Source: Nymphaea colorata (taxonomy: Eukaryota; Streptophyta; Magnoliopsida; Nymphaeales; Nymphaeaceae). From it: a stretch of DNA of 64,000 nucleotides. Made by a program: the position numbers and the translations under genes. Below, piece after piece: positions 23,501 through 35,634 of the stretch; position 1 is the first letter of the stretch; each line of letters starts with the position of its first letter. The notes beneath the pieces were generated by a model, which did no database searches, was not told where the DNA came from, and was given only the letters and a program-made list of their open reading frames with translations. The stretch covers positions 1,647,503 to 1,711,502 of the forward strand of contig NC_045143.1 of NCBI RefSeq assembly GCF_008831285.2. Reading direction: 5' to 3'.

Positions 23501-26500
23501 GCAAAGAACTAGATTCCTCCAGAGGATTCATCACAATAGACTTTTGTCGAACCCTCCGAATAGGTCCAACTGATTCATAGGCATTGTCTGCTAACAGGAT
23601 CCTCCTCTTCAATGCCTACATATGAAGAAAACTTACAGCATCAGATACACTCGTCCCAGGCAAGTAGCCAATCCATGTCACAGAGTTGGTCCAATGGGAA
23701 GTACACTCTGTAGTTTACAGAATTGAGAAAAAAGCTAAGGAAGTTTTATTAGAATCACTATGGTCATACTCATACTAAGTATTACATAAATTTGTTCAGC
23801 TGCGGAAGCTTGTAGGTTCAAAGCTAAGCTTCAAGTGGGTGTGAAATAATAAAAGAAGATAACACAAGTACACTACAAAATACTAACAGGATCAATATGT
23901 GAGCAGTTGCAAGGGAGACAGACTCATTTGCAGTTCATTTTCATGGTTTCAGACAAATTCATCGGGTTAGTCAGAATTCAGAAGTAAGCAGGATCCCACA
24001 TTAGGTGATGGCCAGACAAGATTTCTCGGCAATTAGCCCAAATACCAAAAACAACACCCAAAATTCCTTTTTCCATGAAAGATGGAAGCATCAACCACAT
24101 TCTCCTAAACCGTGAAGTGGCAGATATGACATTAAAAGAAAGTCCACATTAAAGCCATCCAATTTTCACATTTCCCTTCTTAGATGGAAAAGATAAGTAA
24201 CCTACTAGCTAGCAAGAAGAACTAGATGATGCCCAATCTAATAGTATAGAAGTCTTAGACTTATATTTGCTTAGACAGACTTACATTTCATTACACATAG
24301 TATTCTCCAGGTCCAAATCAGAGATACTGAATAGAAAGCAAGCTAACAAACATTTTGTATTATAACATTCACAATAACCTTGAACTACAGAACTCAAACA
24401 TAAAGGAATCTAACCTGACTACCACCAGTAAGAGGAGTACCAGAGGGCTCCCACTGTACAAATCTTGTGCTAGCACCCTCACCGGTGACCTGAAAGTAAA
24501 TGTTACACTATGAAATAAAGAATTTGAAAAAAAAAAAAAAAGGAAAACAAAGAATATACCTTCTCATCAGCACTCAGTTGAAATGATTTAGCGTAATGTG
24601 TACGAGCCATTTTATGAAGCCCAATGCTGCTTCTTTGAGTTTGAGGGGTAAAATAGCTGCGGTCATCCTGTCTAATGGCACCTGGCCAGCATGTAGGCGA
24701 CTTTGGGGCAAGTGAGAACCTCGATATCTTTGGCGTCACAGTTTTAGGAGCCAGTGCAGTTTTTTCAACATGGAATACCCGACTCTGAGAAACAGGGCCA
24801 TACACTGATGTTCTGCTCATATAGGCTTTTGCTATTTCTGCTGGTGAAGCATAAGAATCATCAAGCACCTACAAAGTATGGTAAAGGAAAAGATCCATGT
24901 TTATTTTGGTCAAAGCACAGGCCAAGCATGGCTTTCAGCATTTAAATCTATAGCAAAAGAACAAGATACAAGAAATTAAAAGGTTGGTATTCCATACAAG
25001 TGAAGGAACAAGAGGGGTTGATCCACTCCCAACCACACCAGCATCTGTAGTTGTCTTCGGCATTTCAAGAGGAATCATCAGGTGACTATTTGCTTGTGGT
25101 GGTTCTATCTCCCGTCTAATTGTTGTGTTTTCACTCTTGTGGATATCAACTGCAGGTAAGTCTCTATTTCCTAGGGATAGTTCTGCCCTTCGTATCATGG
25201 TTGCATTTTCACTCTTGTGCATGTCACCTTCAGGAGGATCAATAGTCCTTGTTCGCAGGAAATCTGAGAAGCGATTGAACTCATCCCTGGGCAGTGAATG
25301 ATCTTAAATTTAATGGGGAAAAAAGGAAAAATTTTGAAACCTTACATGAACATGTGAATATCATAAACAATAATAACAGGAGAAACTGTAAAGGCAAACT
25401 CATGGGGTAACTACCAGGTACAAGAAACAAATGCCACTCAGCCTATTGGATTTCGAAGACTTTAGTAGCCAAAATGAGAGACTCATGTACGTGATAGGGA
25501 TACAGTAAATTTGAAGTGTCATTTTTTTCTTCCCATCAATGAGATAGAAGTTTAACATATAAGAGAAGCACTTGCCTGGAAATCGTTTTCTGTTTCAGTA
25601 GATGCTCAAACTCAGCCAACCAGTTACCATCTGAACCTTCTCCATGTCCATGACTAGTGGATGCAGCATCCTTTTTTATCTCTTCATTGATGTCTTCCTG
25701 TTCTGCAGGCCTGCATTGCACATCCTGCATGTTGGCATAAAACATAAAATTAAGAAGATAAAAGCAAATACGCCATCAGACACATTAAACTCTGTGCAGG
25801 AGCTAGAGATAGAGATAGAGTGAGATATGAAGCTAATGAGCCCATCTATCACATTTACCTGTTGGAACTAGAAGCACAAACATAGAAGATGATAGTGGTG
25901 ATTGGAATGGACATGAGACTAGAGATGGGCCACTTTCAACTATCTTCATGTGAGGATATGGTTGATAAAGATGCTTCCCCACTTTCATATTTGTCTTAAC
26001 ATTAGCTATCAAATACAGGCCTAAATCAATTATGTTTCACATATTCAGTTCAGTGTGTCCATGATTTGCCAAGACATTTCCTCATCTTCATTGGTATGAG
26101 CCTATGAGGAAAAGCTAAGAGAACAGCCTGACTGTTTTACAGGACAAAAATGAATTGCATCATGAAACCCCAAAAGAAACAAAAGCTTGGCTTGCTTGCT
26201 GTGTGATGGATGCAGAAGCAACTGCTTGCTGCGAAACTTACACAATAGCAGCAGCATAAACAGAAACTTGGGTGGATTATAGGGATCAATCATCAATCAG
26301 AAATGCCACATCTCAATTTGGTTAAAAAAACAGAAAACATCCTACGTGGTCTCAGTATGTGTTGTCAACCTAGGCGTCTAGTTGACTAGTGGCACCCTAG
26401 ACAGTGGCCACTTGATTACCCATGACCATACAGTCAACAGGGCCATGGACAATGGACTAGTTGGTCAACTAGGTAGACTAGCCACTACTAGTTGATGAAC

Positions 26501-29500
26501 AATTAATAGCTTTTTCAGACAGTCCTACTTTCCTTTTTTCCCTTTTGTTAAAAAAATACACTTCCTTTTGGTACAAGGTTTCTGGTATATGTGGCATATG
26601 TGTGTGTTTGGACAGGTGGGTGGTTTATTTGATTCATAATGATATTTTTGCGTCTTTTATTACTTTTGGCACTTTAAATGTTGTGTTTTGATACTGTTTA
26701 TTTTAACCGACTAACTTAGATGATCTCACCAACTAGATCCCTCCTCACTAGTCTATCTAGGTCTTGACTGACTTGTTTTGGTTTGTATCCAACTTTGACA
26801 ACTTAGGTCTGAGTAGATAATTCTATCAATGACATTCTATTTTGGCCGTGTAGAACAATTGATAAACAGTTAAAACACTCCTATACACACTTTGGTTATT
26901 CTGTTACTAGCTTCTATATTTTGTAATCATTCTTTTACTTAATATGCACCCTGCTTTCTTCCACAATTGGACATATCATAAAATATTAAAATTTGTAACA
27001 GTACCCTATTTTTCTCAATTACTCAAAAGGATACCTTTGAGAGATGTACCCCCTTTAACCATCTCCATCAAATAGACTTCTTTTTTCCTCATCATAATTT
27101 TATTCTCGTTCAAGAACACAAGTGTGTTTGCCCACACAAACACGTGAACTTTTTTTTTTAAGGGTAAGATCATTCGCCTCATTTGAAAGAGAGATCAAAT
27201 TTAAGAACTAACACAGGCATGATTTTGGTTAAATGCATCTGACCTACAAACTTTTGGCATATGATACAACAGGTAGCCCATGGAAAAGATAAATCCACTA
27301 GTCAGATTTTAAGAGAAGCACGTATGAAAGGACAGCAGTGTCTATTAGATGCTTATATCCACTAAGTGTTTTCGGCATGAGAGCCAGAAAAATATGTAGA
27401 TAAAATTATATTTCTTTGTATATATAGAAAATACATAGATATGATTGTTCTTTTTCCTTTTGTATATATACTACTTCTATATTTTATCTGCTGCTCTTTT
27501 CTGGTCAAATTTCGTCTTTCAGCAGACTGATAAAGCCTAAAACAGCTACTTCATTTGTATTCAAAGCTGTATGAAGGGGTTTAAGTGCAAGTTCCCTTTG
27601 CCTATGTGTTTCTAAGCGTCAGCCTTCAATAATATTTTCTATTGTTCCTATGCTTATGGCTTACCTGATTCCCCTTGACTATGTGACTCTTTCCAGTGAT
27701 TGATTATTCCTTACCGCACATATTTATGGTTGTGGTCTCTGTGAGGTACTTTGTGAGATCAATCAAGTTTTTATTAGACTTGATTCTTGTGACATTAAAG
27801 ACCCTTTTACAAATGAGTGTGTTAGTTCAGGTTGAAGGTCAAGGGAAGTGAACTAAAAAAGCAGTGGATCACATATTAGTATCAGCAATTAAAGAAAGTA
27901 TAGGTTATCTGCCATCCTATATATATTACCTAGTACCTAGTGTAGCATATATACTGAAGAAGCAATGGATGTTTAAGAAGAAAGCGGTCAACTGTTTTTG
28001 TTCACAAAATGAATGGTACAACATAAATGCACCTTACTTTGACGAAGATGTCCAAATCCATAATGACATTAAATATGTGCATGGGATCTTTGGAGGAATG
28101 GAACAATATGATGACAAATAAATTTCAAAGTTCAAACTTCAAACCAAGAATTTAATAAAAAGTTATTGCATTAGAAACATATGTATTATGAACTGACATT
28201 AATAAATCATGTTTATTGTTTTGCATATTTGCAGAAATAGTTCCTACTTACATCACAAATTTCTGCTGAATCATCAAGTCTTCCTTCTCTTGTGACCTCT
28301 GCATATTACACAATATCCATGCAAGCAGTTAAAAAATGATATTAAATGAATGAACTCTCAAAGAGATTAAAACTCAAATCCTTAGCTAAACAGATCCGAA
28401 TTGCGCATATCAGTTGAAACTTCAAAGTCAATCTAATCCTGATAAAATACATTGCTAAGAGACTCAAACTTATTGACACCACAGATAAAAAGAAGAAGGA
28501 AATGATAAATGAAGCCAGTTATCCCTGTCGGCCATTACTGGTCCCAAACCAACTATCCAGCCTGTTAAAAAAGGAAAAAGGCATGTTGACTGCTGTAGGT
28601 TTATTTATGGAAGTATCCACAGCCTTAGAGAAGGAGGCCCCTACAGTGTCACCGATGGAACCATGTAAGCGTTCAATTCTTCAAAATTTACAAACAAGCA
28701 CAAACAAACACATGCAAGCATGCCCATACATGCACACACAAAATGTCAAAAACGGAGACATACAGGTTTGCAAGTTAGGGATGTGAACAACAGAGGTTTG
28801 GGTGGATATCCTATCAATTTGATAAGACTTCTGAACATTAATCGGACTGCATTTTAGTACCAGCGTCTGGAACAAGATTTCGAGACAGATCACGAAAATA
28901 TTTGTGAGTTTGAAAGTACAAATCAGAAATAGGTTTTGAATATTTCTAAGCAGCCTCATAAATACTAAAGGCAGTGGCACTAAACAAACTTTGTTTAACA
29001 ACCATGAAACCCATAGAGGGCACCCTGGCTCATGATTAGATAATGGGGACTTAGGTTTAAAAGGAACGCGACAATTTACTCTTTTACTTCCCAAAAATAC
29101 AATAAATGCTGTGACTGTCAAGTACGGGAGACATCTACATGATGCTGTATTGAGATTTAATAAAAGTCTACCATTCTTCTATTAAATTCAGGATCTCTTG
29201 TTTAGTTAGTCTCATCAGACTCCGTTGTTTATCTAATCTAATCAAACTTTGGTTTCATTGAGAAGTACGCAGAACCATGAGCAACCACGCAGAAAGCGAC
29301 TAAGTAATAATCCTAACGTCCTCCATATGAACAGAACGAGCTAGCAGCTAGAAGTACTTTCTCAGATCAGAAGCTTGTTTCCAAAATCCTATACTTGATC
29401 GAACAAACACGGAGTATGACGAACAAGAAGAACAATTCCCAAATCAAGCAAGAGAGTGCTGCAACGCAGCCTTGAGTTGTTCTAGCTAAACAAGAGGCAA

Positions 29501-30323
29501 GAACGACAAGCAATCAAGTAAGAGAGTAATGCTGTCTATCTAATGGGCAGCACATAGTGTCTCGAGTGCAGCATTTGAACCTCGTAGATGTTCCCACTAG
29601 TAGAACCATTTTCCTAAAAAGGCATGCTATAACATACCAGGATATAGAAAAGGAAGAACGCTATACAGCGGCCAATCGAGAAAAGAACCTGAAGAACATG
29701 ATCGTTAAGCCAAAAGCTATAAATTAAAGCACTCAACAGACCACTACAGCAATGTCCAGAGGCGTACATAATATCATCAATCAGCAAAAAAAAAAAACAC
29801 TGAGAAAGGGAAGAAAATGAACAAAAAGAACGAGTACAATGTTCAACAAATACAAGCAATCAAACGAAGCGAAGTAACAAACCAAAGAGGAGAAACACCG
29901 CGAAAAGCAACAACTTCCCCACCCCCTCCCCAAAACAAAAGGAAAAGAACAAGTAGCCCTAACTCAAGAAATCAGATGGAAAGGCACGGGGAAATGGAAA
30001 GGGCAAGGGCGTCCACTACCGCACTGGGGCTGGGGGAGCGCGTGTGCGCGCTTGCTGAACACGGAAGAAAGCAATCGATTGGCGCCGCCTACGAGAAGGC
30101 GGGACGCCGGATCGGCGACGAGCTTGGAGAACCAACTGCCGCCGGTGGGCGGGTGGGGAGAATTCTCTGCAGCCGAAGAAGATGCGGGAGGACGGTGCTT
30201 CGGAGGCGGGCGGTCGTAAGGGGTGGCTGGCCTACGGGACGGGCGCTTGCTCCTCAGCTTCCCCCCGGCGCCGCCCCCTTCCCCTGCTGGAGCGTCTCCG
30301 GCAATGTGTTCCTCCTCCACCAT
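18605..30323 (-). CDS. NUP1: nuclear pore basket protein NUP1/NUP136-like
   Basis: Nine coding exons in transcript order: 30323-30020, 28298-28252, 25724-25576, 25286-24998, 24868-24560, 24489-24415, 23615-22908, 22232-21847, 19391-18605. Phases agree throughout and the sum is 3054 bases (1017 aa plus stop). The N-terminal end has a Gly-rich GGKLRSKRPSRRPATPYDRP stretch followed by WFSKLVADPASRLL...RLLSSVFSKR (about residues 64-92), the amphipathic segment typical of plant NUP1. Then come FEHLLKQKTISRDEFNRF, SPAEIAKAYMSRT and LKRRILL...VGPIRRVRQKS. The last two exons hold the FG part (FSFG, FKFG, FAFG-like, FGG and LFG units), and the C-terminal end is basic (KINRDKIRRR). Plant NUP1/NUP136 lies at the nucleoplasmic basket and affects mRNA export and nuclear shape. 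It is shorter than I recall for Arabidopsis, so an exon may be missing in the large introns. The third intron uses a GC-AG boundary. Confidence 0.9.
18821..18898 (-). repeat. 39-bp in-frame tandem duplication in the NUP1 last exon
   Basis: Two adjacent 39-base units (18821-18859 and 18860-18898) encode the 13 residues SAPSTLANEKVNK twice in succession. They differ by a single base, so the duplication is young compared with the gene. Confidence 0.95.
20532..20564. repeat. (TA)n microsatellite in the last NUP1 intron
   Basis: About 16 TA units lie within the 2.4-kb intron between exons 22232-21847 and 19391-18605. Confidence 0.95.
25574..25575 (-). other. GC 5' splice site of a NUP1 intron
   Basis: The exon ends ...ATT TCC AG and is followed by GCAAGTGC. 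Joined to the acceptor at 25287, the split Arg codon AG|G restores TISRDEFNRFSDF, which matches the family. Using the nearby GT instead (CAA|GTGCTT) puts a stop codon directly into the next exon. AG|GCAAGT is the usual context of GC-AG introns. Confidence 0.75.
26345..26825. repeat. possible degenerate transposon in a NUP1 intron
   Basis: The block has the repeated words GTTGACTAGT, GGTCAACTAGGTAG and CACTAGTCTATCTAGG, with GTTGTCAA near the left end and its complement TTGACAAC near the right end. It may be a non-autonomous element, but no target duplication was found. Confidence 0.25.
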
Positions 30324-33100
30324 TGTTCTCAGACGCCTCTGCGTTTCCCTCTCTCAAGTCCCCAAAGAAATAGTTTTTGACAAAGAAAGGAACCGCTTGT
30401 TGTGCGTATGTTCCATATATATCCAGTGCTCCAAGGAAAGAAGGATCCCCTCTCTCTCCGCCCCCATGCGGACACGTTCTCTGCGTTCCCAAAAAACAAT
30501 TCAGCTTCAGGACGGTCGGGAAGGGCGGCACAAATGTGTTCCGATCGTCCATAATAAGCCAAATCACCTTCTCGAGATGCTCTGCGAAATCCTCCGTTCA
30601 TTTTCCAAGAATCGACGGTAAGGATGTAATATCACTCCCCAAAAGAGATTCGACAGGTGTACGGGAGAGGCCTCTCGCCGTCCGCTTGTCCCAGACAAAA
30701 AAGTCTCGTTTGATTTAATGAACGCCGACAGCCCTCGTGTAGGACTGGTGCGTTCGCACTCAATTGTTGGGGCTAATCACGAAGCCCGAAAGCATAACTG
30801 CCTAAATTTCAAATCGACCGCAATCTTAGCCGTTCAAGTTTAAACGTACGAATTATTCGGCGCCACAAAAAAAAAACGTAAAAAATTTTTGGATTGCGGA
30901 AATTTGCTGTATATTTTGGATATTAGATCTGAGCTTGTTAATGAATTCGTGTGCCTTTGTATGTTCGTATGCCGTTCACATGCTCACTATGTTTTTACAC
31001 TAACTTGTGTATATATTTCTAATGCTGTGATATGTTTAGTCATGCAATTAAATTCACATTTGCAGGTAGCTTTTTTCTTGAACAAGTTGATATCAACAAT
31101 TGAACTTTAATTCAATTTATTGAGGTGCAATAATGAAGTATTCATCACATTTTTTTGTTCTTAAGGAAGAAGCGTGAACAGCAACAGCTCTGCTTGTTGG
31201 GGATCTTGGTTTTAGCTCCAATTCTTCAATCACCTAAGCTGAGCTGCGCCTGCTTCAAAATATAGCCCAAATTCATGAAACAATGTGTTTCATGAATCTA
31301 TCTCATTTCTAAGTGCAGGTTCATCGGCATGACCCCTAAGCTAATAAATGGGAATTTATACTAAAATTTGGGGACAAGAAGTTCTCGAAAACAAAAACAG
31401 CCGCAAAACATAAGCAAAAGACAAACTATACAATACAATGTACAGAAAAACAAAATAAGAGGGGGGAGTGGAGAAAGAGTGGGGAGACGAAGCAACATAA
31501 TCACCCAGTCGTAGACGAAAGATGACGTCGTAGCCGCATGGCAAAATGAACATTCCCTTACACAAGACGAGCCTCATACTCCGACCAAGAAAATGTGCTC
31601 CTGAAGACCTTGTTGTTGTGTTCTTTTCAAATGCACCACCAAGCTGAAATGAGCCATAACTTCCAAAACGAAAAATGTTGTTAGGATATTCAATAAATGG
31701 TTTTTTCTGTGAAACTTATGCATCAAAGTACATCATGTCCTTGTTGCAGTTTACTTTTATTATGGATATTTGTGGGATAGAGAATAGACCTTGTTTGATT
31801 CGTAAGTGGACTTTCACTGGGCTCCATAGAATCCTCTTTGTCACGTGAAACGAGAAGTTGAATCGCACCACCCCAAGTGGGATTCAACTTTGCCTTGAGA
31901 ACAAGATGGACGAGAGAGAAGTGGGCGCCTCAATTCCTACAGCTCATATATTTCTTTACAAATCTTATGGTTGTTAAAATTTTTGTTCCATAAAAAAGTA
32001 GGACGTTTGATTGTCTCCCAACTAAAACCATGCAGAATTGAGACCCCATAAAAAGTGTGCCGAGGGATGGGAGGCAGCCCTAAGATTTTAAAAAAATAAA
32101 ATTTTGGCTTTAAAATGTGTAGAAATTCTAATTTGGCATTTCTAAAACAAATTAAAAAATGTAGTTGTCCCTGTGAAAAAATGCCTAACTTCGCCATTGT
32201 AAAATAAAAATTGAAATTTGTTGACTTGAAACCTAACAGTTCTTTCATAGGCCAAATTCATGGTTTTAGATCAGTACATCTCATAGAAAAAATAAAATAT
32301 CCTAAATATGCTTCAATCTCGTTGGTTTCGAGTCAGATTAATTTTAAGATACAATAATTAAGAATATATGATGCAAATCGTTAACCTTTCAAATAAATGA
32401 TTTTATATCCTTTTTAGTAATCAAATGAGTCATAGAATATTATGTTACAACCAAATGCACCCATAGAGGTTGCTTGGTATGTATTAGTATTCCATAAATT
32501 TATCCTAAAAATTACGGTAGATTCATGAAATACTATTATTTTACAAATCTACTCTAATTTCTTGGTGAATTTTCTCTAATTTCCGAGACATATTCCTTGA
32601 ATATTAGTTCACCATTATTGTTACCAAACCCTCCTTAAAAAATGTGCTTCATAGATCCAACGCTCTGTTTAGATAGGGAAAGGAGTATAAATGATAGACT
32701 CTCCTTGTTTAGATGTCCACTTAAAAGAGAAGCAAAAAGAAAGGATATGACGAGCCTAAGACAGAGCCAGGCTCACTCAAAAGATTTTTTTTTAATTTAC
32801 ATGTAAATATTTTTAAATATTTATGTGATATAAAACTTTTGAAAAATTATATTTTGGCTCTTGTTGAAATTTTGAAAATATAATTTAACCCCATCACCAA
32901 AAAATCCTAACTCTGCCACTGGACCAGCCTTGTGTTTCTCTTTCCATAACCAAACAGAAGATGAATCTTGGGAAAGATTGAGCTAACTTGGCTCATCCAT
33001 TCGATCATGATACGGCCATCTACTTAGGAACAAAATGGAGTGGAAACTCATCGTCGTGACGGCTTCAATACTTCCACGCCAGTTGTGTTGCAGCAGAGCT
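30324..33100. other. NUP1 upstream region and gene-free sequence
   Basis: The first few hundred bases are comparatively GC-rich and should contain the NUP1 leader and promoter. Beyond about 30.7 kb the sequence is AT-rich, with no exon recognised. Repeat family A has a copy at about 32755-32925 and perhaps a weaker one near 32060-32200. Confidence 0.6.
32755..32925. repeat. AT-rich dispersed repeat copy (family A)
   Basis: It starts near GAGCCAGGCTCACTC, contains TTTTGAAAAATTATATTTTG and ends with AATTTAACCCCATCACC and CTCTGCCACTGG. The order of words matches the copies at 33.6 and 35.2 kb. Confidence 0.5.
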
Positions 33101-33114
33101 TAGGTTATAACTTA

Positions 33115-33520
33115 AATGGGCCACTTACGCGTGTCGACATTCCGACACGCGGATCCTGACACTTGGATGGCAGGATACCTTTTGGATCGGGTCTGAGACA
33201 GACCTGATCCGAACCACTTTCCTCACCCGATATTCTTTTTAACCCTCGACTTCTTTATGTTTTCACGTTCGACCTTTACTCTCGACTTGTGATAAACAAT
33301 GTTTTGTTTGAGACTTTCTTTCTTATGATTTATGAGATTGTAAGAGTGAATTATTAGTTTAATGTTTTTATTTTATTTTATTATCATTTTTAATTTTTTA
33401 GAATATAAAATTCACCGTGTCCGCGTATCCTAAAATTTTGAAAATTACCATATCCGTATACTCGTACCCATACCCATATCGTACCCATGCCCATATCATA
33501 CCCATACCCATGTGACATAA
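33115..33520. mobile_element. possible inserted element flanked by 11-bp direct repeats
   Basis: GTTATAACTTA occurs at 33104-33114 and again at 33521-33531, bracketing about 406 bases. The right part is full of CCATACCCATGTGACATA-type text, close to the right ends of the MITEs in the NOT2 intron. The left end has a CGTGTCGACATTCCGACACG-type palindrome and does not match the right end well. It may therefore be a related but rearranged element. Confidence 0.4.
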
Positions 33521-33564
33521 GTTATAACTTACAAGAGAGTTGGAGGTAAGACAAAATCCCACAA

Positions 33565-33740
33565 GAAGGGGGGCCTTGGCCGCCCTCAGTTTTTGTTTAA
33601 ATAATTTCCATTTAAATTGAAAAACTATTTATATCCTATACAAAGAATTTTAAAAATTAATATTTCAGGCTGATTAAAATTTTAGAACTATAATTCAATT
33701 CCTCTCATAAAAAAATTCATAAAATCTGCCCGTGATCCGG
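33565..33740. repeat. AT-rich dispersed repeat copy (family A)
   Basis: It opens with GGGGCCTTGGCCGCCCTC and continues with TAAAAATTAATATTTC and AATTCAATTCCTCTCAT, collinear with the copy at about 35.2 kb. Confidence 0.5.
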
Positions 33741-33854
33741 CACGAATAGAGTTGGGTGCAAGTCCCCAAGCCGCGGAGCCGATGTTCTTCATGTTTCTTC
33801 ATTAAGGACAACAATCTCATGAATGCTTCACGAATGCACTCCAAGTTGAAGGAA

Positions 33855-34790
33855 GGAGGAAAAATTTAAACAATGTTCTTTTTTTATAGGAAAAATTTAA
33901 ACAATGTTCTTTTTTTATTACATAAAAAGCTAAATCAAAGAACAATAATGTTCTTTGCAATTCAGGGACACGCTGCTACTTCTGGTCTTCTTCTTCTTCT
34001 TATTCAGGTAGAAGAAGGTTGAGATCGATATCTAAAGCAAAACAGCTTTGATAATAAGTGAACATTGTGTCGTCAATGTGCATTAAAAGTGAACCTTTTT
34101 GTTCTTATTGAAGTATTCATGAGTGCTAAACACTGGGATTTAGCATTAGCTCTCCCTTCTGCCTCAAACAAAAGAGAAAAATGACAGAGGAGCTACAAAC
34201 ACAGGAGGAAGAAGGAAAATTTAAACAACGTTTTTTTTTTTTTTTAATTTCATAAAAGGCTAAATCAAAGTACAAAGATGTTCTTTGCAATTCGGGGAGC
34301 GCTTACACGCTGCTACTTCTGGTCTTCTTCTTCTTCATCTTCTTATTCAGGTGCAGGCAGGTTGAGGTTGATATCCAAAGCAGAACAACTTTGATAATAA
34401 GTGAACCCTTGTGCCGTCGAGGTGCATTAAAAGTGAACCCTTTTGTTCTGATTGAAGTATTCATGAGTGCTAAACGCTGGGATTTAGCATTAGCTCTCCT
34501 TTCTGCCTCAAACAAAGGAGCCTCAAACAGAGGAGGAAGGAGGAAAATTTAAAAAGTGTTCTTTTTTTTTTTATTTCATAAAAAGCTAAATCAAAGTAGA
34601 AAGATGTTTTTTGCAATTCAGGGAATGCTTACACGCTACTACTTCTCGTCTTATTCTTTTCTTCTTCTTATTCAGGTGTAGGCAGGTTAAGGTCAATATC
34701 TAGAGACATCTTTTTAGACCTCTTCTTCTTCTTTAGGTGGAGGCAGGTTGAGGTCGATATCTGAAAGCTTCTTTCTGGTCGGCCGCCTCT
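33855..34790 (-). repeat. tandem array of about 350-bp units with DLNL-coding ends
   Basis: Three tandem units begin near 33855, 34205 and 34540, each with AGGAAAATTTAAA(C/A)A...GTTCTTTTTTT, then GCTAAATCAAAG and a stretch ending TTAGCATTAGCTCTCC; the third is truncated. Read on the minus strand, each contains a short frame ending in LDI(D/N)LNL, followed by acidic residues or a stop; a fourth such motif (SDIDLNLPPPKEEEE) sits at about 34730-34775. DLNLxxP is like the plant EAR repression motif. No complete gene is visible, so this may be the duplicated 3' end of a dead gene or a transposon part. Confidence 0.6.
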
Positions 34791-34796
34791 GCAACG

Positions 34797-35165
34797 TCAT
34801 GTGTCCACCCAAAACCTAGCCAGTTGGGAAGCATCTTCCGCAGATAGAGCAGCAGCCCGTTGGGCGCTTCTGAACTGCACGCCCACCAACGTTAGACTAC
34901 ATCTTGCATATGGCCACCTAGATCTATGCTCGGGTTGCATGAGAGTTCTACCTATATAGGTGCAGGCATTCACAACCATCTCAACTTGTATCCGCGTCAG
35001 AATTCGTATCCCAACCTGATTTTTCCATAATTACATAGGACATGTAACCACATAATTGAGTGTGTTACTGTAAAGCAAGTTTGCTAATGACACACAATAC
35101 ATAAAGCAGTTTCAATTCCATGAACAAAGCTGGTTCGAACGTGCATTTTCAATAATTGAAGTTGT
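34797..35165. other. unrecognised sequence next to the DLNL array
   Basis: A 60-residue minus-strand frame at 34797-34979 continues upstream of the DLNL motif and contains FRSAQRAAALSAEDASQL. I do not recognise the family. It could be a remnant of the same broken gene. Confidence 0.25.
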
Positions 35166-35174
35166 ATTTGGTAT

Positions 35175-35335
35175 TGTGCCTTTTAAAGAATTTGCATGTA
35201 AATTTAAAAAAATTTATTTATCCTATACAAAAATTTTGAAAAATTAATATTTTGGTCTCTATTAAAATTTTGAAAGTATAATTCAACCCCTCTCTTAAAA
35301 AATTCATATGATCTGTCTATGACCCTACAAATATG
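35175..35335. repeat. AT-rich dispersed repeat copy (family A)
   Basis: It contains ATCCTATACAAAAATTTTG, TTTTGAAAAATTAATATTTT and AATTCAACCCCTCTCTTA. A 23-base direct repeat around CTATGACCCTACAAATATGG follows at 35318-35361. Confidence 0.5.
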
Positions 35336-35374
35336 GTTGTCTATGACCCTACAAATATGGTTGGTGGCAGATCC

Positions 35375-35634
35375 TAGGGGTGGGCATCGGGCCGGCCCAG
35401 GTCGGCCCGGCTCGGAGCGGTTTTAACAAAAAAATATTTTTTAATTATAAAATATTTTTTTGAATGTAAATTGTATTTAAAATAATAAAATATACAATAT
35501 TAAATTTAAAAATAATATTTTTTTAAATATTACCAGGCTAGAGTCGAGCCTTATCGGGCCGGCCCATCGTGCCCGATCCCGTTACGGGCCAAGTACCGGG
35601 CCCCGTTGGCAGCCCGGCCGGGCGCCCACCTCTA
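35375..35634. mobile_element. non-autonomous hAT-type element (MITE), 260 bp
   Basis: Terminal inverted repeats read TAGGGGTGGGC at the left and TAGAGGTGGGC (reverse complement of the right end). They continue into GC-rich GGGCCGGCCC-type blocks around an AT-rich centre. Eight-base direct repeats flank it: GCAGATCC (35367-35374) and GTAGATCC (35635-35642). TAGGGGTGGC-like ends with an 8-bp duplication are characteristic of plant hAT elements. There is no coding capacity. Confidence 0.88.

Noticed and set aside
27864-28121. 85-codon ORF in a NUP1 intron considered as an extra exon or nested gene
   Set aside because: It is on the opposite strand to NUP1, AT-rich, and without motifs or flanking gene signals.
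29817-30380. Plus-strand ORF of 187 codons
   Set aside because: It is antisense to NUP1 exon 1, which carries the conserved amphipathic segment; the ORF is Arg-rich and unlike known proteins.
34000-34790. Tandem array considered as a CRISPR-like repeat
   Set aside because: The units are about 350 bp with diverged full-length similarity and no unique spacers. This is a plant nuclear tandem duplication.
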